From assembly GCA_017618015.1 (NCBI GenBank), contig JAFZVC010000096.1, forward strand, positions 1 through 64,000: a stretch of 64,000 nt of DNA, written 5' to 3'. The notes beneath the pieces were generated by a model. It saw only the letters and a list, made by a program, of their open reading frames with translations, was not told the DNA's origin and made no database searches. The first letter of the stretch is position 1. Each line of letters starts with the position of its first letter. The position numbers and the translations under genes are program-made. The DNA comes from Spirochaetaceae bacterium (GTDB lineage: Bacteria > Spirochaetota > Spirochaetia > Treponematales > Treponemataceae). This document shows positions 42,289 to 49,970 of the stretch, piece after piece.

Positions 42289-43230
42289 TCAGAGCTTGCC
42301 ACTCATCATACCGTTCATCTTGATTATCGTCTCAAGCGTGAGCAATGCGTGCTCAATATCAAGTTTAGACGGTTTGTTTTCCAGAATCGATTCCACAACA
42401 TCGTGGCACACAAGCTCATAGCAGTTCTGCTGAACAAGCTTAACTTCTTCCTGCTTTTCATCGGTAAAGATTTCAAGCTTCGTTTCTGTCCTTCCGTCCT
42501 GGTAGCCGTCTTCAAAATAGCGTATAAACGCCTTTTCGAAAGTCGCCTCAAAGCCCACACTGAAAGGGCATGTGTTAGCAAGCGATGAGTCTGCATGAAT
42601 CGTTGCCGTTGCATTTTTATAGCTCATCAGCGCTGTTACCGAAGAACATTCGGGGCGGACGTTCCTTCCCTCAGCTTCAATCGAATCCGGCTTACCAAAC
42701 AATTGTAGCACAAAATCGATGTCGTGGTGCATAAGACTTAGCGCAATATTTTCCAAATCAAGATTGCCCCACCAGTGCGGTGTCTGCCGCCTTATATAAA
42801 AGTCGATGCATTCACCGTATCGCTTTTCTTCTTTAATCTGGTTCAAAAGCTGGTACGGATATTCAAACTGCAAAAACAAATCGACAAAAACACGGCGGTT
42901 ACATTCTTTTGCTGTTTCAAGGATTTTTCGCCCGTTTTCCATCGTGTCGGCAAGCGGCATTTCCACAAAAACATGCTTTCCCGCGCGCAACGCTTTTATG
43001 GCATACTCCGCATGAACGTTCGTCGGAAGACAGACATCAACAAGCTCGATGCCACTGTCGTTCAAAATGTCATCAAGATTCGTCGTCGTTTTTACGCCAA
43101 GTTCCTTTTCGACTTCCTTAAGCTTTTCCGGCTTTCGTCCCCATACAATAATTTCGTCAACGAGTTTTTCCTGACAGAAAAGTTTTGCGTGCTCTTTTCC
43201 AAAGCCTGTTCCCAAAATTGCGATTTTCAT
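42289..43230 (-). CDS. Gfo/Idh/MocA-family oxidoreductase
   Basis: A 313-residue NAD(P)-dependent oxidoreductase, usually acting on sugars or polyols. The N-terminal Rossmann motif is I-A-I-L-G-T-G-F-G-K, followed by D-V-C-L-P-T-N-V-H and the family signature K-H-V-F-V-E-M-P-L-A, where E-K-P is the more common form. So the catalytic Lys is replaced by Met. Length is at the short end of the family. AGGGA precedes the ATG at 43230. The start region is divergent from the TetR gene. Substrate unknown. Confidence 0.85.
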   Translation of the reverse strand: MKIAILGTGFGKEHAKLFCQEKLVDEIIVWGRKPEKLKEVEKELGVKTTTNLDDILNDSGIELVDVCLPTNVHAEYAIKALRAGKHVFVEMPLADTMENGRKILETAKECNRRVFVDLFLQFEYPYQLLNQIKEEKRYGECIDFYIRRQTPHWWGNLDLENIALSLMHHDIDFVLQLFGKPDSIEAEGRNVRPECSSVTALMSYKNATATIHADSSLANTCPFSVGFEATFEKAFIRYFEDGYQDGRTETKLEIFTDEKQEEVKLVQQNCYELVCHDVVESILENKPSKLDIEHALLTLETIIKMNGMMSGKL

Positions 43231-43287
43231 TTCCCTAAGCCTCCGTGTACGCAAAGTCTAGCACCACAGGAAATGACTTGCTCGAAT

Positions 43288-43310
43288 TATCTTGCGGAGT
43301 TTTGTCGGAA
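43288..43310 (+). repeat. 23-bp direct repeat, left copy
   Basis: Identical over 23 bp to 44988-45010, exactly 1,700 bp away. Weaker similarity continues about 17 bp to the left (both begin AAATGA). The two copies bracket the TetR and hydrolase genes. Core: CTTGCGGAGTTTTGTCGGAA. Confidence 0.85.
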
Positions 43311-43326
43311 TCCAAATCATTTTGAC

Positions 43327-43355
43327 TTGACAAGTGAACAACTGTTCACTAAAGT
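43327..43355 (+). promoter_or_regulatory. tetR promoter
   Basis: A consensus TTGACA (43327-43332), 17-bp spacer and TAAAGT (43350-43355). The first operator copy fills the spacer, so bound repressor would exclude RNA polymerase. Confidence 0.6.
43333..43350. promoter_or_regulatory. TetR operator 1
   Basis: AGTGAACA and TGTTCACT are perfect 8-bp arms around AC. The site lies between the -35 and -10 of the tetR promoter. Confidence 0.75.
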
Positions 43356-43370
43356 TACCATTAGAACGTG

Positions 43371-43386
43371 GTGAACATTTGTTCAC
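43371..43386. promoter_or_regulatory. TetR operator 2
   Basis: GTGAACA and TGTTCAC around TT, the same GTGAACA-N2-TGTTCAC pattern as operator 1, centred 37 bp downstream in the leader, just before the Shine-Dalgarno sequence. Confidence 0.75.
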
Positions 43387-43413
43387 TTTTTTGACAAGAT
43401 ATCAGGAGTATAC

Positions 43414-44031
43414 ATGGATACAAAAAATCAGATACTAACCTCTGCCTTGAATTTGTTTTCGGAATACGGTTTTGATGGAGTTTCTGTTCGTGATATTGCA
43501 AAAGAAGTTGGAGTACGTGAGAGTGCGCTATACAAGCATTTCAAAAGCAAACAGGAAATCTTGGATAAAATAGCAGAAAAGATGAGCACAGAGATACATG
43601 AGGTTTACAAAAATGCTCAAGCTCCTGAAGCACTTGGAAGTGACATAGTAAACAGCTATAAAAAAATCTCTGAGGAAAACCTTTGCGAAATGGTCTGGAA
43701 TGTGTTTAAGACTTTCACTGGTAACAGTGAGCTTGCAAAATTCAGGCAGCTTTTATTCCATGAAAAGAATAATGGAAAATTTGCAGAATATTACAACGCT
43801 TTTTTTCTTGATGGTGTAGTGAAAAGTCAGGCTGATATTTTTTCCAAATTGATAAAATCCGGATTGTTCAAAAAATATGATGCTGAAATTATGGCGATGC
43901 AATTTTATTCACCAGTTCTGTTTTTATTTCAAAAAAGCGACTGTAAAAATAACAGCGAGGATGAGATGAAAAAGCTTCTTTTCGAACATATACAAACCTT
44001 TGGAAAGCTTTATAGAGAGGATATAAAATGA
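43414..44031 (+). CDS. TetR-family transcription repressor
   Basis: A 205-residue repressor. The N-terminal TetR HTH is clear: I-L-T-S-A-L-N-L-F-S-E-Y-G-F-D-G-V-S-V-R-D-I-A, then A-L-Y-K-H-F-K-S-K. The rest is the helical ligand-binding and dimer domain. AGGAG lies 8 nt before the ATG. Two copies of a palindrome lie upstream, the expected autorepression layout. It overlaps the hydrolase gene by ATGA and probably controls it. The DNA is A+T-richer than the flanking core genes. Confidence 0.9.
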   Translation: MDTKNQILTSALNLFSEYGFDGVSVRDIAKEVGVRESALYKHFKSKQEILDKIAEKMSTEIHEVYKNAQAPEALGSDIVNSYKKISEENLCEMVWNVFKTFTGNSELAKFRQLLFHEKNNGKFAEYYNAFFLDGVVKSQADIFSKLIKSGLFKKYDAEIMAMQFYSPVLFLFQKSDCKNNSEDEMKKLLFEHIQTFGKLYREDIK

Positions 44032-44969
44032 GGAAAAAGAAGATGATAACGATAATTCTGATTTGCATTTTCGCCACGCTTTTCCTGGCAGGTTGTATTT
44101 CTTTTTCAAAAGTCAAAAAAGAAGCTGATGAAAGATTTTCTTATTACGAGTCGAAATCAGAATCTATAAATACAACATACGGAAAAGTAACTTACATTAA
44201 TGAAAAAGTTTCTTCTGAATATCCGGACACTGACTGTGAAACAATTCTAAGCGTTCACGGTATTTGTGGCGGCTATGATCAGGCATACGAGATATGCAGC
44301 CCTTATGTAGGAAAATACAGACTTATTGCGCCTTCCCGCTTCGGTTATCCTGGCAGCGATCTTCCAGAAAATGCCACAATCGAAATGCAGGTTGAAGCAT
44401 TTGTAGAACTGCTCGATCAGCTTAAACTCGACAAGGTATATATGCTTACAACATCAGCTGGCGGAACGTCCGCCATAAAGTTTGCGTTGCAGCATCCAGA
44501 GCGTCTTAAGGGACTTATAATGTACAGTTCTGGAGTACCGAGATACCCTGCTACAGAAAACCCTGAAAAAAAGAAAACATATGCTGGTCCGCCTTCTGCT
44601 TTTTGCAACGATTTTGCAATGTGGTTTTTTAGCCCGCTTTTTAAACCTCTGATGGGAATGGACTCAAATGCGCTGAAACTTATATTGCCAATGAAACAGA
44701 GGAAGGCTGGAATTATTTTTGATGGTGAAGTTTCCAATACGGTGATGTCAAATTATCCTGTTGAATACAATCTTTCGAATATCGAAGTGCCGGTTTTGAT
44801 TATTCATTCAAAAGATGACAAGCTGGCAGATTTCGAAAAAGTTGAGCCGTGGATTTCTGCAATTAAAGACTGCACGTTCGTTCCTCTGGAAAGTGGTGGT
44901 CACATGATGACCGGTAACAGCGATCTTGTTCAACAATCAGTCTGCGATTTTATCGAAGCAAATAAATAG
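44028..44969 (+). CDS. alpha/beta-hydrolase lipoprotein
   Basis: A 313-residue exported enzyme with a signal peptide ending in L-A-G-C, so lipid-anchored. The alpha/beta-hydrolase features are an early S-V-H-G-I-C-G-G (oxyanion region), the nucleophile elbow T-T-S-A-G-G (Ser inside T-S-A-G in place of the usual G-x-S-x-G), an acid region near H-S-K-D-D-K, and the late G-G-H-M-M (catalytic His). It may hydrolyse esters or amides at the cell surface, and the TetR neighbour suggests induction by its substrate. Confidence 0.85.
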   Translation: MRKKKMITIILICIFATLFLAGCISFSKVKKEADERFSYYESKSESINTTYGKVTYINEKVSSEYPDTDCETILSVHGICGGYDQAYEICSPYVGKYRLIAPSRFGYPGSDLPENATIEMQVEAFVELLDQLKLDKVYMLTTSAGGTSAIKFALQHPERLKGLIMYSSGVPRYPATENPEKKKTYAGPPSAFCNDFAMWFFSPLFKPLMGMDSNALKLILPMKQRKAGIIFDGEVSNTVMSNYPVEYNLSNIEVPVLIIHSKDDKLADFEKVEPWISAIKDCTFVPLESGGHMMTGNSDLVQQSVCDFIEANK

Positions 44970-44987
44970 AAAATGATTTACCGCGGC

Positions 44988-45010
44988 TATCTTGCGGAGT
45001 TTTGTCGGAA
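44988..45010 (+). repeat. 23-bp direct repeat, right copy
   Basis: Identical to 43288-43310. This copy lies 18 bp after the hydrolase stop and about 125 bp before the first methylase gene, so it also marks the left edge of the modification island. Confidence 0.85.
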
Positions 45011-45135
45011 ATGTGAGGGGGTAGGTAAATACTTGGCGGATGCCTGCATTGAACCAAATATTTTGAAAATATAAAATTTAGCTCTATAAATTTCTTGTAA
45101 ACCATGATATTATGATAGTTAAGGTGTGAAGGGAA

Positions 45136-46146
45136 ATGGCAAATAAGAATACAAACTTACATAGGGCAAAACGTTCAAAAGATGATGAGTTTTATACGAC
45201 CTATGAAACAATAGAGAACGAGCTTTCTCATTATATCAGCCAATTCAAAAATAAAACCGTCCTTTGCAATTGCGATAATCCCTTTACATCTAATTTCACC
45301 AAATATTTTGTTCAAAATTTTAATATTTTAGGCTTAAAAAGACTTGTTTGCACATCTTATACCCCTGCTGATTTTCAACAGCCAAGTTTATTTGAAGAAG
45401 AATCTCAAACTTATAAAAGAGGTTTTGTACTCGATATATCCGAAATAGAAGCATTAGAAAACGTAGATAGGTCATTTTCAGATTTTCTTATGTCCACGGT
45501 AAAAGAATTAAAAGGAAACGGCGATTTTAGAAGTTCTGAATGTATCGAGTATTTAGCAGAAAGTGATATTATCGTTACAAATCCGCCTTTCTCATTGTTC
45601 AAAGAGATGGTCGCCGAAGTGATGAAATACAACAAGAAGTTTCTTATTATAGGAAATCAAAACGCTTTGACATACAAGGAAATCTTTCCGTTAATACAAA
45701 ACAATATTGTTTGGACTGGCTATCAGTTCGGTGAAATGAAATTTCGTGTTCCACAAGATTCCGAGCCTCGTTCAACTCGTTATTGGGTGGATGAAACTGG
45801 GCAAAAATGGCGTAGTCTTGGGAACGCCATGTGGCTCACTAATTTAGACAACGAACGAAGGCATCAAAATTTGGCTTTGACCCAAAGATTCAATCCTGCT
45901 ATTCATCAAAAATATGACAATTATAATGCGATTCATGTACGAAATATAACTGAAATTCCTTTTGACTACAGTGGAATAATGGGTGTACCAATTACTATTA
46001 TAAACCGATACAACAGCGAGCAATTTGAAATTATCGGTGAAGCAAATCACGGCTCAGATAGTCAGTATGATATTTTCAAACCTATTTTAAAGGGAAAGGA
46101 AGTATTTAAAAGAATTTTAATCCGTAACAAGGCAATTGCAGTATGA
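45136..46146 (+). CDS. adenine-specific DNA methyltransferase, EcoRI-type
   Basis: A 336-residue N6-adenine methylase of the M.EcoRI family (PF13651-like). The methyl-transfer motif I-V-T-N-P-P-F-S-L-F is clear (about 145-154), the N-terminal D-E-F-Y-T-T-Y-E-T-I and C-N-C-D-N-P-F are typical of the family, and the C-terminal G-V-P-I-T-I-I-N-R-Y-N closes it. AAGGGAA precedes the ATG. First gene of the island, overlapping the next by 4 bp. It would protect one strand or site of the host DNA. Codon use is A+T-rich, as in the rest of the island. Confidence 0.92.
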   Translation: MANKNTNLHRAKRSKDDEFYTTYETIENELSHYISQFKNKTVLCNCDNPFTSNFTKYFVQNFNILGLKRLVCTSYTPADFQQPSLFEEESQTYKRGFVLDISEIEALENVDRSFSDFLMSTVKELKGNGDFRSSECIEYLAESDIIVTNPPFSLFKEMVAEVMKYNKKFLIIGNQNALTYKEIFPLIQNNIVWTGYQFGEMKFRVPQDSEPRSTRYWVDETGQKWRSLGNAMWLTNLDNERRHQNLALTQRFNPAIHQKYDNYNAIHVRNITEIPFDYSGIMGVPITIINRYNSEQFEIIGEANHGSDSQYDIFKPILKGKEVFKRILIRNKAIAV

Positions 46147-47222
46147 TCGATTCAACTGATTTTCGGGTTTTGGATTTGTTCAGCGGGGCTGGTGGCTTTT
46201 CTTATGGGATAGATAAGAATCCTCATTTTAAAACTTTACTTGCTTTGGACATTAATGAAAACGCTTTGAAAACTTTTAAACATAATATGCCTGAAGCGGA
46301 AACTGTTTTAGGCGATATAACTAATTCAGAAATAAAAAAAACTATTATTGAAAAAAGTAAAAAATATAACATAAATATGATAATTGGCGGACCGCCTTGT
46401 CAAGGCTTTTCTCTAAAAGGAAAGAAGCTCGGTCTTGAAGATCCTAGAAATTATCTATTTAAGGAATATCTAAATATTGTGGAAAAACTTAATCCAGAAG
46501 TTTTTATAATTGAAAATGTCAAAGCTCTTCTTTCTACATCATCCGGGTGGTTTAAAAATAAGATTTTAGAAAAAATAGGACAACTTGGATATTTTGTTGA
46601 TTATGGGGTTCTTACTGCTTCTGATTTTGGAGTTCCACAATTAAGACAAAGAGCAGTCTTTATATGTTGTAAAACAAAAAAAATTCAATTACCAAAACCC
46701 AGTTCAAAAAAAGCTGTTACAGTTCGCGATGCTATTTCCGATTTGGCATATTTTAATTCTGGAGAAGGTTTTGTTGAACAGGATTATTCAACAGAACCCA
46801 TTTCTGATTATCAGAAAATGATGCGCAAAGGGGCAGCAAAACTTTATAATCACAAGGCTTCAAATCATGCCCAAATTGCAATTAAAAAACTTGAAATGAT
46901 ACCTCCTGAATGTGGAAAAGAGCATTTGCCCAAAGAACTGCTTGGAAATCAACAATTTACGGGAACATGGGGAAGACTGAAATGGGATTTGCCTTCACCA
47001 ACTATAGACACTCGTTTTGATGCATGTTCAAATGGAACAAATAATCATCCCGTCTTAAATCGAGCAATTACCCCAAGAGAAGCCGCCCGGTTACAGTCGT
47101 TCGATGACAAATTCGTATTTTTAGGCACAAAAGTAGCTATAAGACAGCAGATTGGCAATGCAGTTCCACCTTTAATGGCAAAGGCAATTGCTGATACTAT
47201 TTTTGATCAAGTTGGAGATTAG
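46143..47222 (+). CDS. DNA (cytosine-5)-methyltransferase
   Basis: A 359-residue C5 methylase. Motif I is L-D-L-F-S-G-A-G-G-F-S, motif IV is G-G-P-P-C-Q-G-F-S (catalytic Cys), motif VI is I-E-N-V, motif VIII is R-Q-R-A, and motifs IX-X are R-E-A-A-R-L-Q-S-F and Q-Q-I-G-N-A-V-P-P. The short variable target-recognition region (about 195-270) fits a mono-specific enzyme. It overlaps the adenine methylase by ATGA. Pairing of an N6A and a C5 methylase is common where the recognition site is asymmetric. Confidence 0.95.
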   Translation: MIDSTDFRVLDLFSGAGGFSYGIDKNPHFKTLLALDINENALKTFKHNMPEAETVLGDITNSEIKKTIIEKSKKYNINMIIGGPPCQGFSLKGKKLGLEDPRNYLFKEYLNIVEKLNPEVFIIENVKALLSTSSGWFKNKILEKIGQLGYFVDYGVLTASDFGVPQLRQRAVFICCKTKKIQLPKPSSKKAVTVRDAISDLAYFNSGEGFVEQDYSTEPISDYQKMMRKGAAKLYNHKASNHAQIAIKKLEMIPPECGKEHLPKELLGNQQFTGTWGRLKWDLPSPTIDTRFDACSNGTNNHPVLNRAITPREAARLQSFDDKFVFLGTKVAIRQQIGNAVPPLMAKAIADTIFDQVGD

Positions 47223-47223
47223 T

Positions 47224-48099
47224 ATGAATGTAGAAATGGCTTACTTACTCGGAATGATTCTTGGAAATGGTGAAATACAGCAAAACTCCTCAGAAACAAA
47301 AGTAACAATCGATATTCCTCACAAAAATTTATATACCGATGACATGAAAGATACCGCAATTTATGTAAAAGCAAGTTTGTTTGACATTCAAACTATTCTG
47401 GAGCCTTTGATAGGTCAGCATTTATCACAATCAGAAACGAAACATTCAACTAAAATTACTTTTACAAAACCAAATAATGAATATGTAATGCGAGAAATTC
47501 TTCGTTTAGTTGGTTCTGGTACTCATCATTCGACAATGAAAATGAATGAAGAATTGTTTTCAATCACATCTGATGAAAAGAAAGCCCTGCTTCGAGGTAT
47601 AGCAGATGTTACTGGCTATATAAGAGCTAGTAATATTGCATTTAAAAAAGAATCCAAGCAGCATCGTGTTTATATCGAAATTCCTGGAAACTGGTATATG
47701 GTTATAGATATTGCAAATATGTTAAAAGCTGTTGATATTCCTGTACAAACAATTGACTTTGGACATCCTAATTTCAGAGATAGTAACTTGGATAAATATA
47801 ATGAAGGCAAAAAGTATTATTGGAAGAAAGAACATCAAGTAAAAATCTATGCAAATGAGTTTTTACCAATAGGCTTTAACATCAAACATAAACAAGAAGC
47901 CTTAGAAAAATATTCAGAAGAATTAATTAAAAAGAATCCAAATATGAAAACTCATAAGTTTTACTGGGAAAAGCCAATCCGCATAAAGACAAAACCAAAT
48001 CATCCCTGCGAAAATGACGAAGCTTTGCCAGAGGAAATAAGAGGAAAGCATTTTGAATCGTGGACTGATTTAGCAGGATTATTAGGTTATGGCAAATAA
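47224..48099 (+). CDS. protein with two LAGLIDADG-like motifs, catalytic acids replaced
   Basis: A 291-residue protein. Two LAGLIDADG-like helices are visible: Y-L-L-G-M-I-L-G-N-G-E-I (about 7-18) and A-L-L-R-G-I-A-D-V-T-G-Y-I (about 121-133). In the homing-endonuclease fold the eighth position of each motif is the metal-binding acid. Here these are Asn and Thr, so cutting by this protein is unlikely, as in the DNA-binding protein WhiA. GGAG precedes the ATG at 47224, one base after the cytosine-methylase stop. It overlaps the nuclease gene by 11 bp. Most likely a DNA-recognition subunit; the fold assignment itself is inferred from motifs only. Confidence 0.7.
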   Translation: MNVEMAYLLGMILGNGEIQQNSSETKVTIDIPHKNLYTDDMKDTAIYVKASLFDIQTILEPLIGQHLSQSETKHSTKITFTKPNNEYVMREILRLVGSGTHHSTMKMNEELFSITSDEKKALLRGIADVTGYIRASNIAFKKESKQHRVYIEIPGNWYMVIDIANMLKAVDIPVQTIDFGHPNFRDSNLDKYNEGKKYYWKKEHQVKIYANEFLPIGFNIKHKQEALEKYSEELIKKNPNMKTHKFYWEKPIRIKTKPNHPCENDEALPEEIRGKHFESWTDLAGLLGYGK

Positions 48100-48586
48100 T
48101 GTAAAGAAAGAATTTGAATTATACGAGCCTATGCGACTTTGGCTTCAAAAATATCTTGAAGAAAAGTATAAAGGCTGGAAAATTACAACTATTGATTCTC
48201 ATGCAAGAACACTTGATTCCTTTTTAGAAGAAAATGGAGTAATTGCAAGTTATCCACAGTCTGTTGGACTTGATATTCAAATCGATGTGTTAGGAATTCT
48301 TCAAAAAGGTTCAAAAACAAATATCGTCTTTATTGAGGCTAAAAAGACATCTTTAAATCTTCATGATTTAGGACAACTTTGGGCATATTGTAAACTATGC
48401 GACCCATTAGAAGCATTCTTACTTTCTTCAAAAGATTTAGGAAGTTTAAACAAAATCTTCAATAATCTTAATCGTATAGATTTACTTGAATTTGGAGATG
48501 GTAAAACAATAAAAAAAATGCAAGTTGGGAAATGGGATATAACTAAGAATGCGATAGATTATCAAACCTTAGTTCCAAAACTCTAA
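48089..48586 (+). CDS. PD-(D/E)XK-type nuclease
   Basis: A 165-residue small nuclease. The catalytic block is visible: I-Q-I-D-V-L-G-I (Asp66) and, 17 residues later, F-I-E-A-K-K (Glu83-x-Lys85), with a following helix containing Q-L-W-A-Y. This is the PD-(D/E)XK core with almost nothing else, so target recognition probably comes from a partner. It overlaps the LAGLIDADG-like gene by 11 bp, which argues for stoichiometric synthesis. Most likely the cleavage subunit of the island's restriction enzyme. Confidence 0.75.
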   Translation: MANNVKKEFELYEPMRLWLQKYLEEKYKGWKITTIDSHARTLDSFLEENGVIASYPQSVGLDIQIDVLGILQKGSKTNIVFIEAKKTSLNLHDLGQLWAYCKLCDPLEAFLLSSKDLGSLNKIFNNLNRIDLLEFGDGKTIKKMQVGKWDITKNAIDYQTLVPKL

Positions 48587-48606
48587 TCAACAAGGAGCAC
48601 AAAATT

Positions 48607-48942
48607 ATGTCTTTGGCAACACAATTAGATTCATTTATACAACAAAACAAAGATCATGTTTTTATAGAAGCTGAGGGGAAACCATCAACCCTCTCTAATT
48701 TTTTTACGATGTATAATAGTTCTTATTCCCCAGCAATAAACGCACAAACAGATGGAATCATTTGCCTAGACGACGATGCAAATAAATGGGGATTAGAATT
48801 AAGATTATATTTAAATTATGATCCACCATTCATTCATGCCACAAAGACATCTAGTTATAGAAATAATTATCCATATAGAATCAATGATGTTAATATCATT
48901 AATGAAATGTTTGCATTAGGATATAAAATTGGATTGAATTAA
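48607..48942 (+). CDS. 111-residue protein of unknown function in the modification island
   Basis: A small, acidic, A+T-rich gene 20 bp after the nuclease gene, with AAGGAG before the ATG. The sequence has a possible helix at the start, then W-G-L-E-L-R-L-Y-L-N-Y and P-Y-R-I-N-D-V-N-I-I-N-E. No HTH, zinc ribbon or nuclease motif was recognised. It may be an accessory, a third subunit, or a control protein, but this is from position alone. Confidence 0.6.
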   Translation: MSLATQLDSFIQQNKDHVFIEAEGKPSTLSNFFTMYNSSYSPAINAQTDGIICLDDDANKWGLELRLYLNYDPPFIHATKTSSYRNNYPYRINDVNIINEMFALGYKIGLN

Positions 48943-49031
48943 ATACTTCAAATCCGATAAAACAATTAAGTTGGTCTGCGTTTTAAGTACCGCTTATGCA
49001 GTTTCAACTGCTTACAATCTGTAACCAGTTA
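48943..49031. other. right edge of the modification island
   Basis: An 89-bp spacer between convergent genes. GCAGT-TTCA-ACTGC (48998-49011) is a short perfect hairpin, but it lacks a T tract. No copy of the 23-bp repeat that marks the left edge was found here. Confidence 0.4.
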
Positions 49032-49460
49032 TTAAATCTTCTTATACTGAACGGAACAAGCGTCTTGGCTTAATCCGCATTTTGAATAAAAGGCTTCGTT
49101 GTAATCAATCGAAATCAACTGGATAACATGAATATTCTTTTCTTTAAGAATACTTTCTAATTCTGCCAGAAGCTGCTTCCCAATCTCGTGTTTTTTCAAC
49201 TCCGGGATTACAAAAAGCTCAGAAACAAAAAAGAAATCTTCGCTCGCATACGGATCGACATACCCCAGCAAACCGCCGACTATAGTTCCGTTTTCAACAG
49301 CCGCAATTCCAGTTGCCTGATAATTCCCCAATATTGCAGAAACTCTTCGCATGGCCTTTTCTTCTGTCCACGCTTCGTTCCACGGTTCTTCCGAATATGA
49401 TTACGCCATTGCATTTGCCAAGGCTTTTATATCACTGTCTGTGACTTTTCTGTATTCCAT
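49032..49460 (-). pseudogene. GNAT acetyltransferase with an in-frame stop
   Basis: The frame starts at an ATG at 49460 with GGAG upstream and runs M-E-Y-R-K-V, but codon 20 is TAA. Directly after it the frame continues [11 protein letters not shown] and the rest of a normal small GNAT ([10 protein letters not shown], then H-E-I-G-K-Q-L-L). The stop therefore splits a full-length ~142-residue gene by a single-base change. A shorter start at 49352 would lack the N-terminal strands. It is the last gene of a five-gene string. Confidence 0.75.
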
Positions 49461-49463
49461 AAA

Positions 49464-49970
49464 TCATTCTCCATACACATACTTTTTAATCTGCCTTTCT
49501 TGACCCTGATATCTGCCAGTCCCTTCGTACTCCAAACAAAATCTGCAATTTTCCAGAACCTTGCAGGAAGCGATATTTTCCGCATCACAGATTCCGTAGA
49601 TTTTCTGGATTCCCATAGTCTTCATTATCACCGGCAGAAACTCGGTAACGGCTTCTGTCGCATAGCCTTTGCCTGTAAACTGCTTTGCAATATGATAACC
49701 GATTTCCCATACTCCGCCACCAGTTGGAACAGCCTGCACAAAACCGATATTTGTTTTGTCTTTTAAGAGGATAGGGTAGACAAGTGGCCCGTCAGTTCTT
49801 TCATATTGCGAGATCAGAAACTCAATCGTGTTTGCAGCATCTCGGGCTGTTTCAAAAACTTCGTCCGGCAAAAAACGGCGCGTGTCTTCATCAAGCGAAT
49901 TCAGATGAACAGCCTGCGCCATGTCGGGAGTAAACTTTGTGATTATAAGGCGGCTAGTTTCGATATTCAT
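49464..49970 (-). CDS. GNAT N-acetyltransferase, RimJ/RimL-like
   Basis: A 168-residue acetyltransferase. It begins I-E-T-S-R-L-I-I-T-K-F-T as RimL-type enzymes do and contains E-I-G-Y-H-I-A-K-Q-F-T-G-K-G-Y-A-T-E-A (acetyl-CoA loop) and I-A-S-C-K-V-L-E-N-C-R-F. The ATG at 49970 overlaps the TGA of the preceding gene, so it is translationally coupled; the longer frame to 50039 has no ribosome site. Substrate unknown. Confidence 0.87.
   Translation of the reverse strand: MNIETSRLIITKFTPDMAQAVHLNSLDEDTRRFLPDEVFETARDAANTIEFLISQYERTDGPLVYPILLKDKTNIGFVQAVPTGGGVWEIGYHIAKQFTGKGYATEAVTEFLPVIMKTMGIQKIYGICDAENIASCKVLENCRFCLEYEGTGRYQGQERQIKKYVYGE

Noticed and set aside
43288-45010. Integron attC sites around the TetR/hydrolase cassette
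   Set aside because: The 23-bp repeats lack the GTTRRRY core and the folded arms of attC, and no integrase is present.
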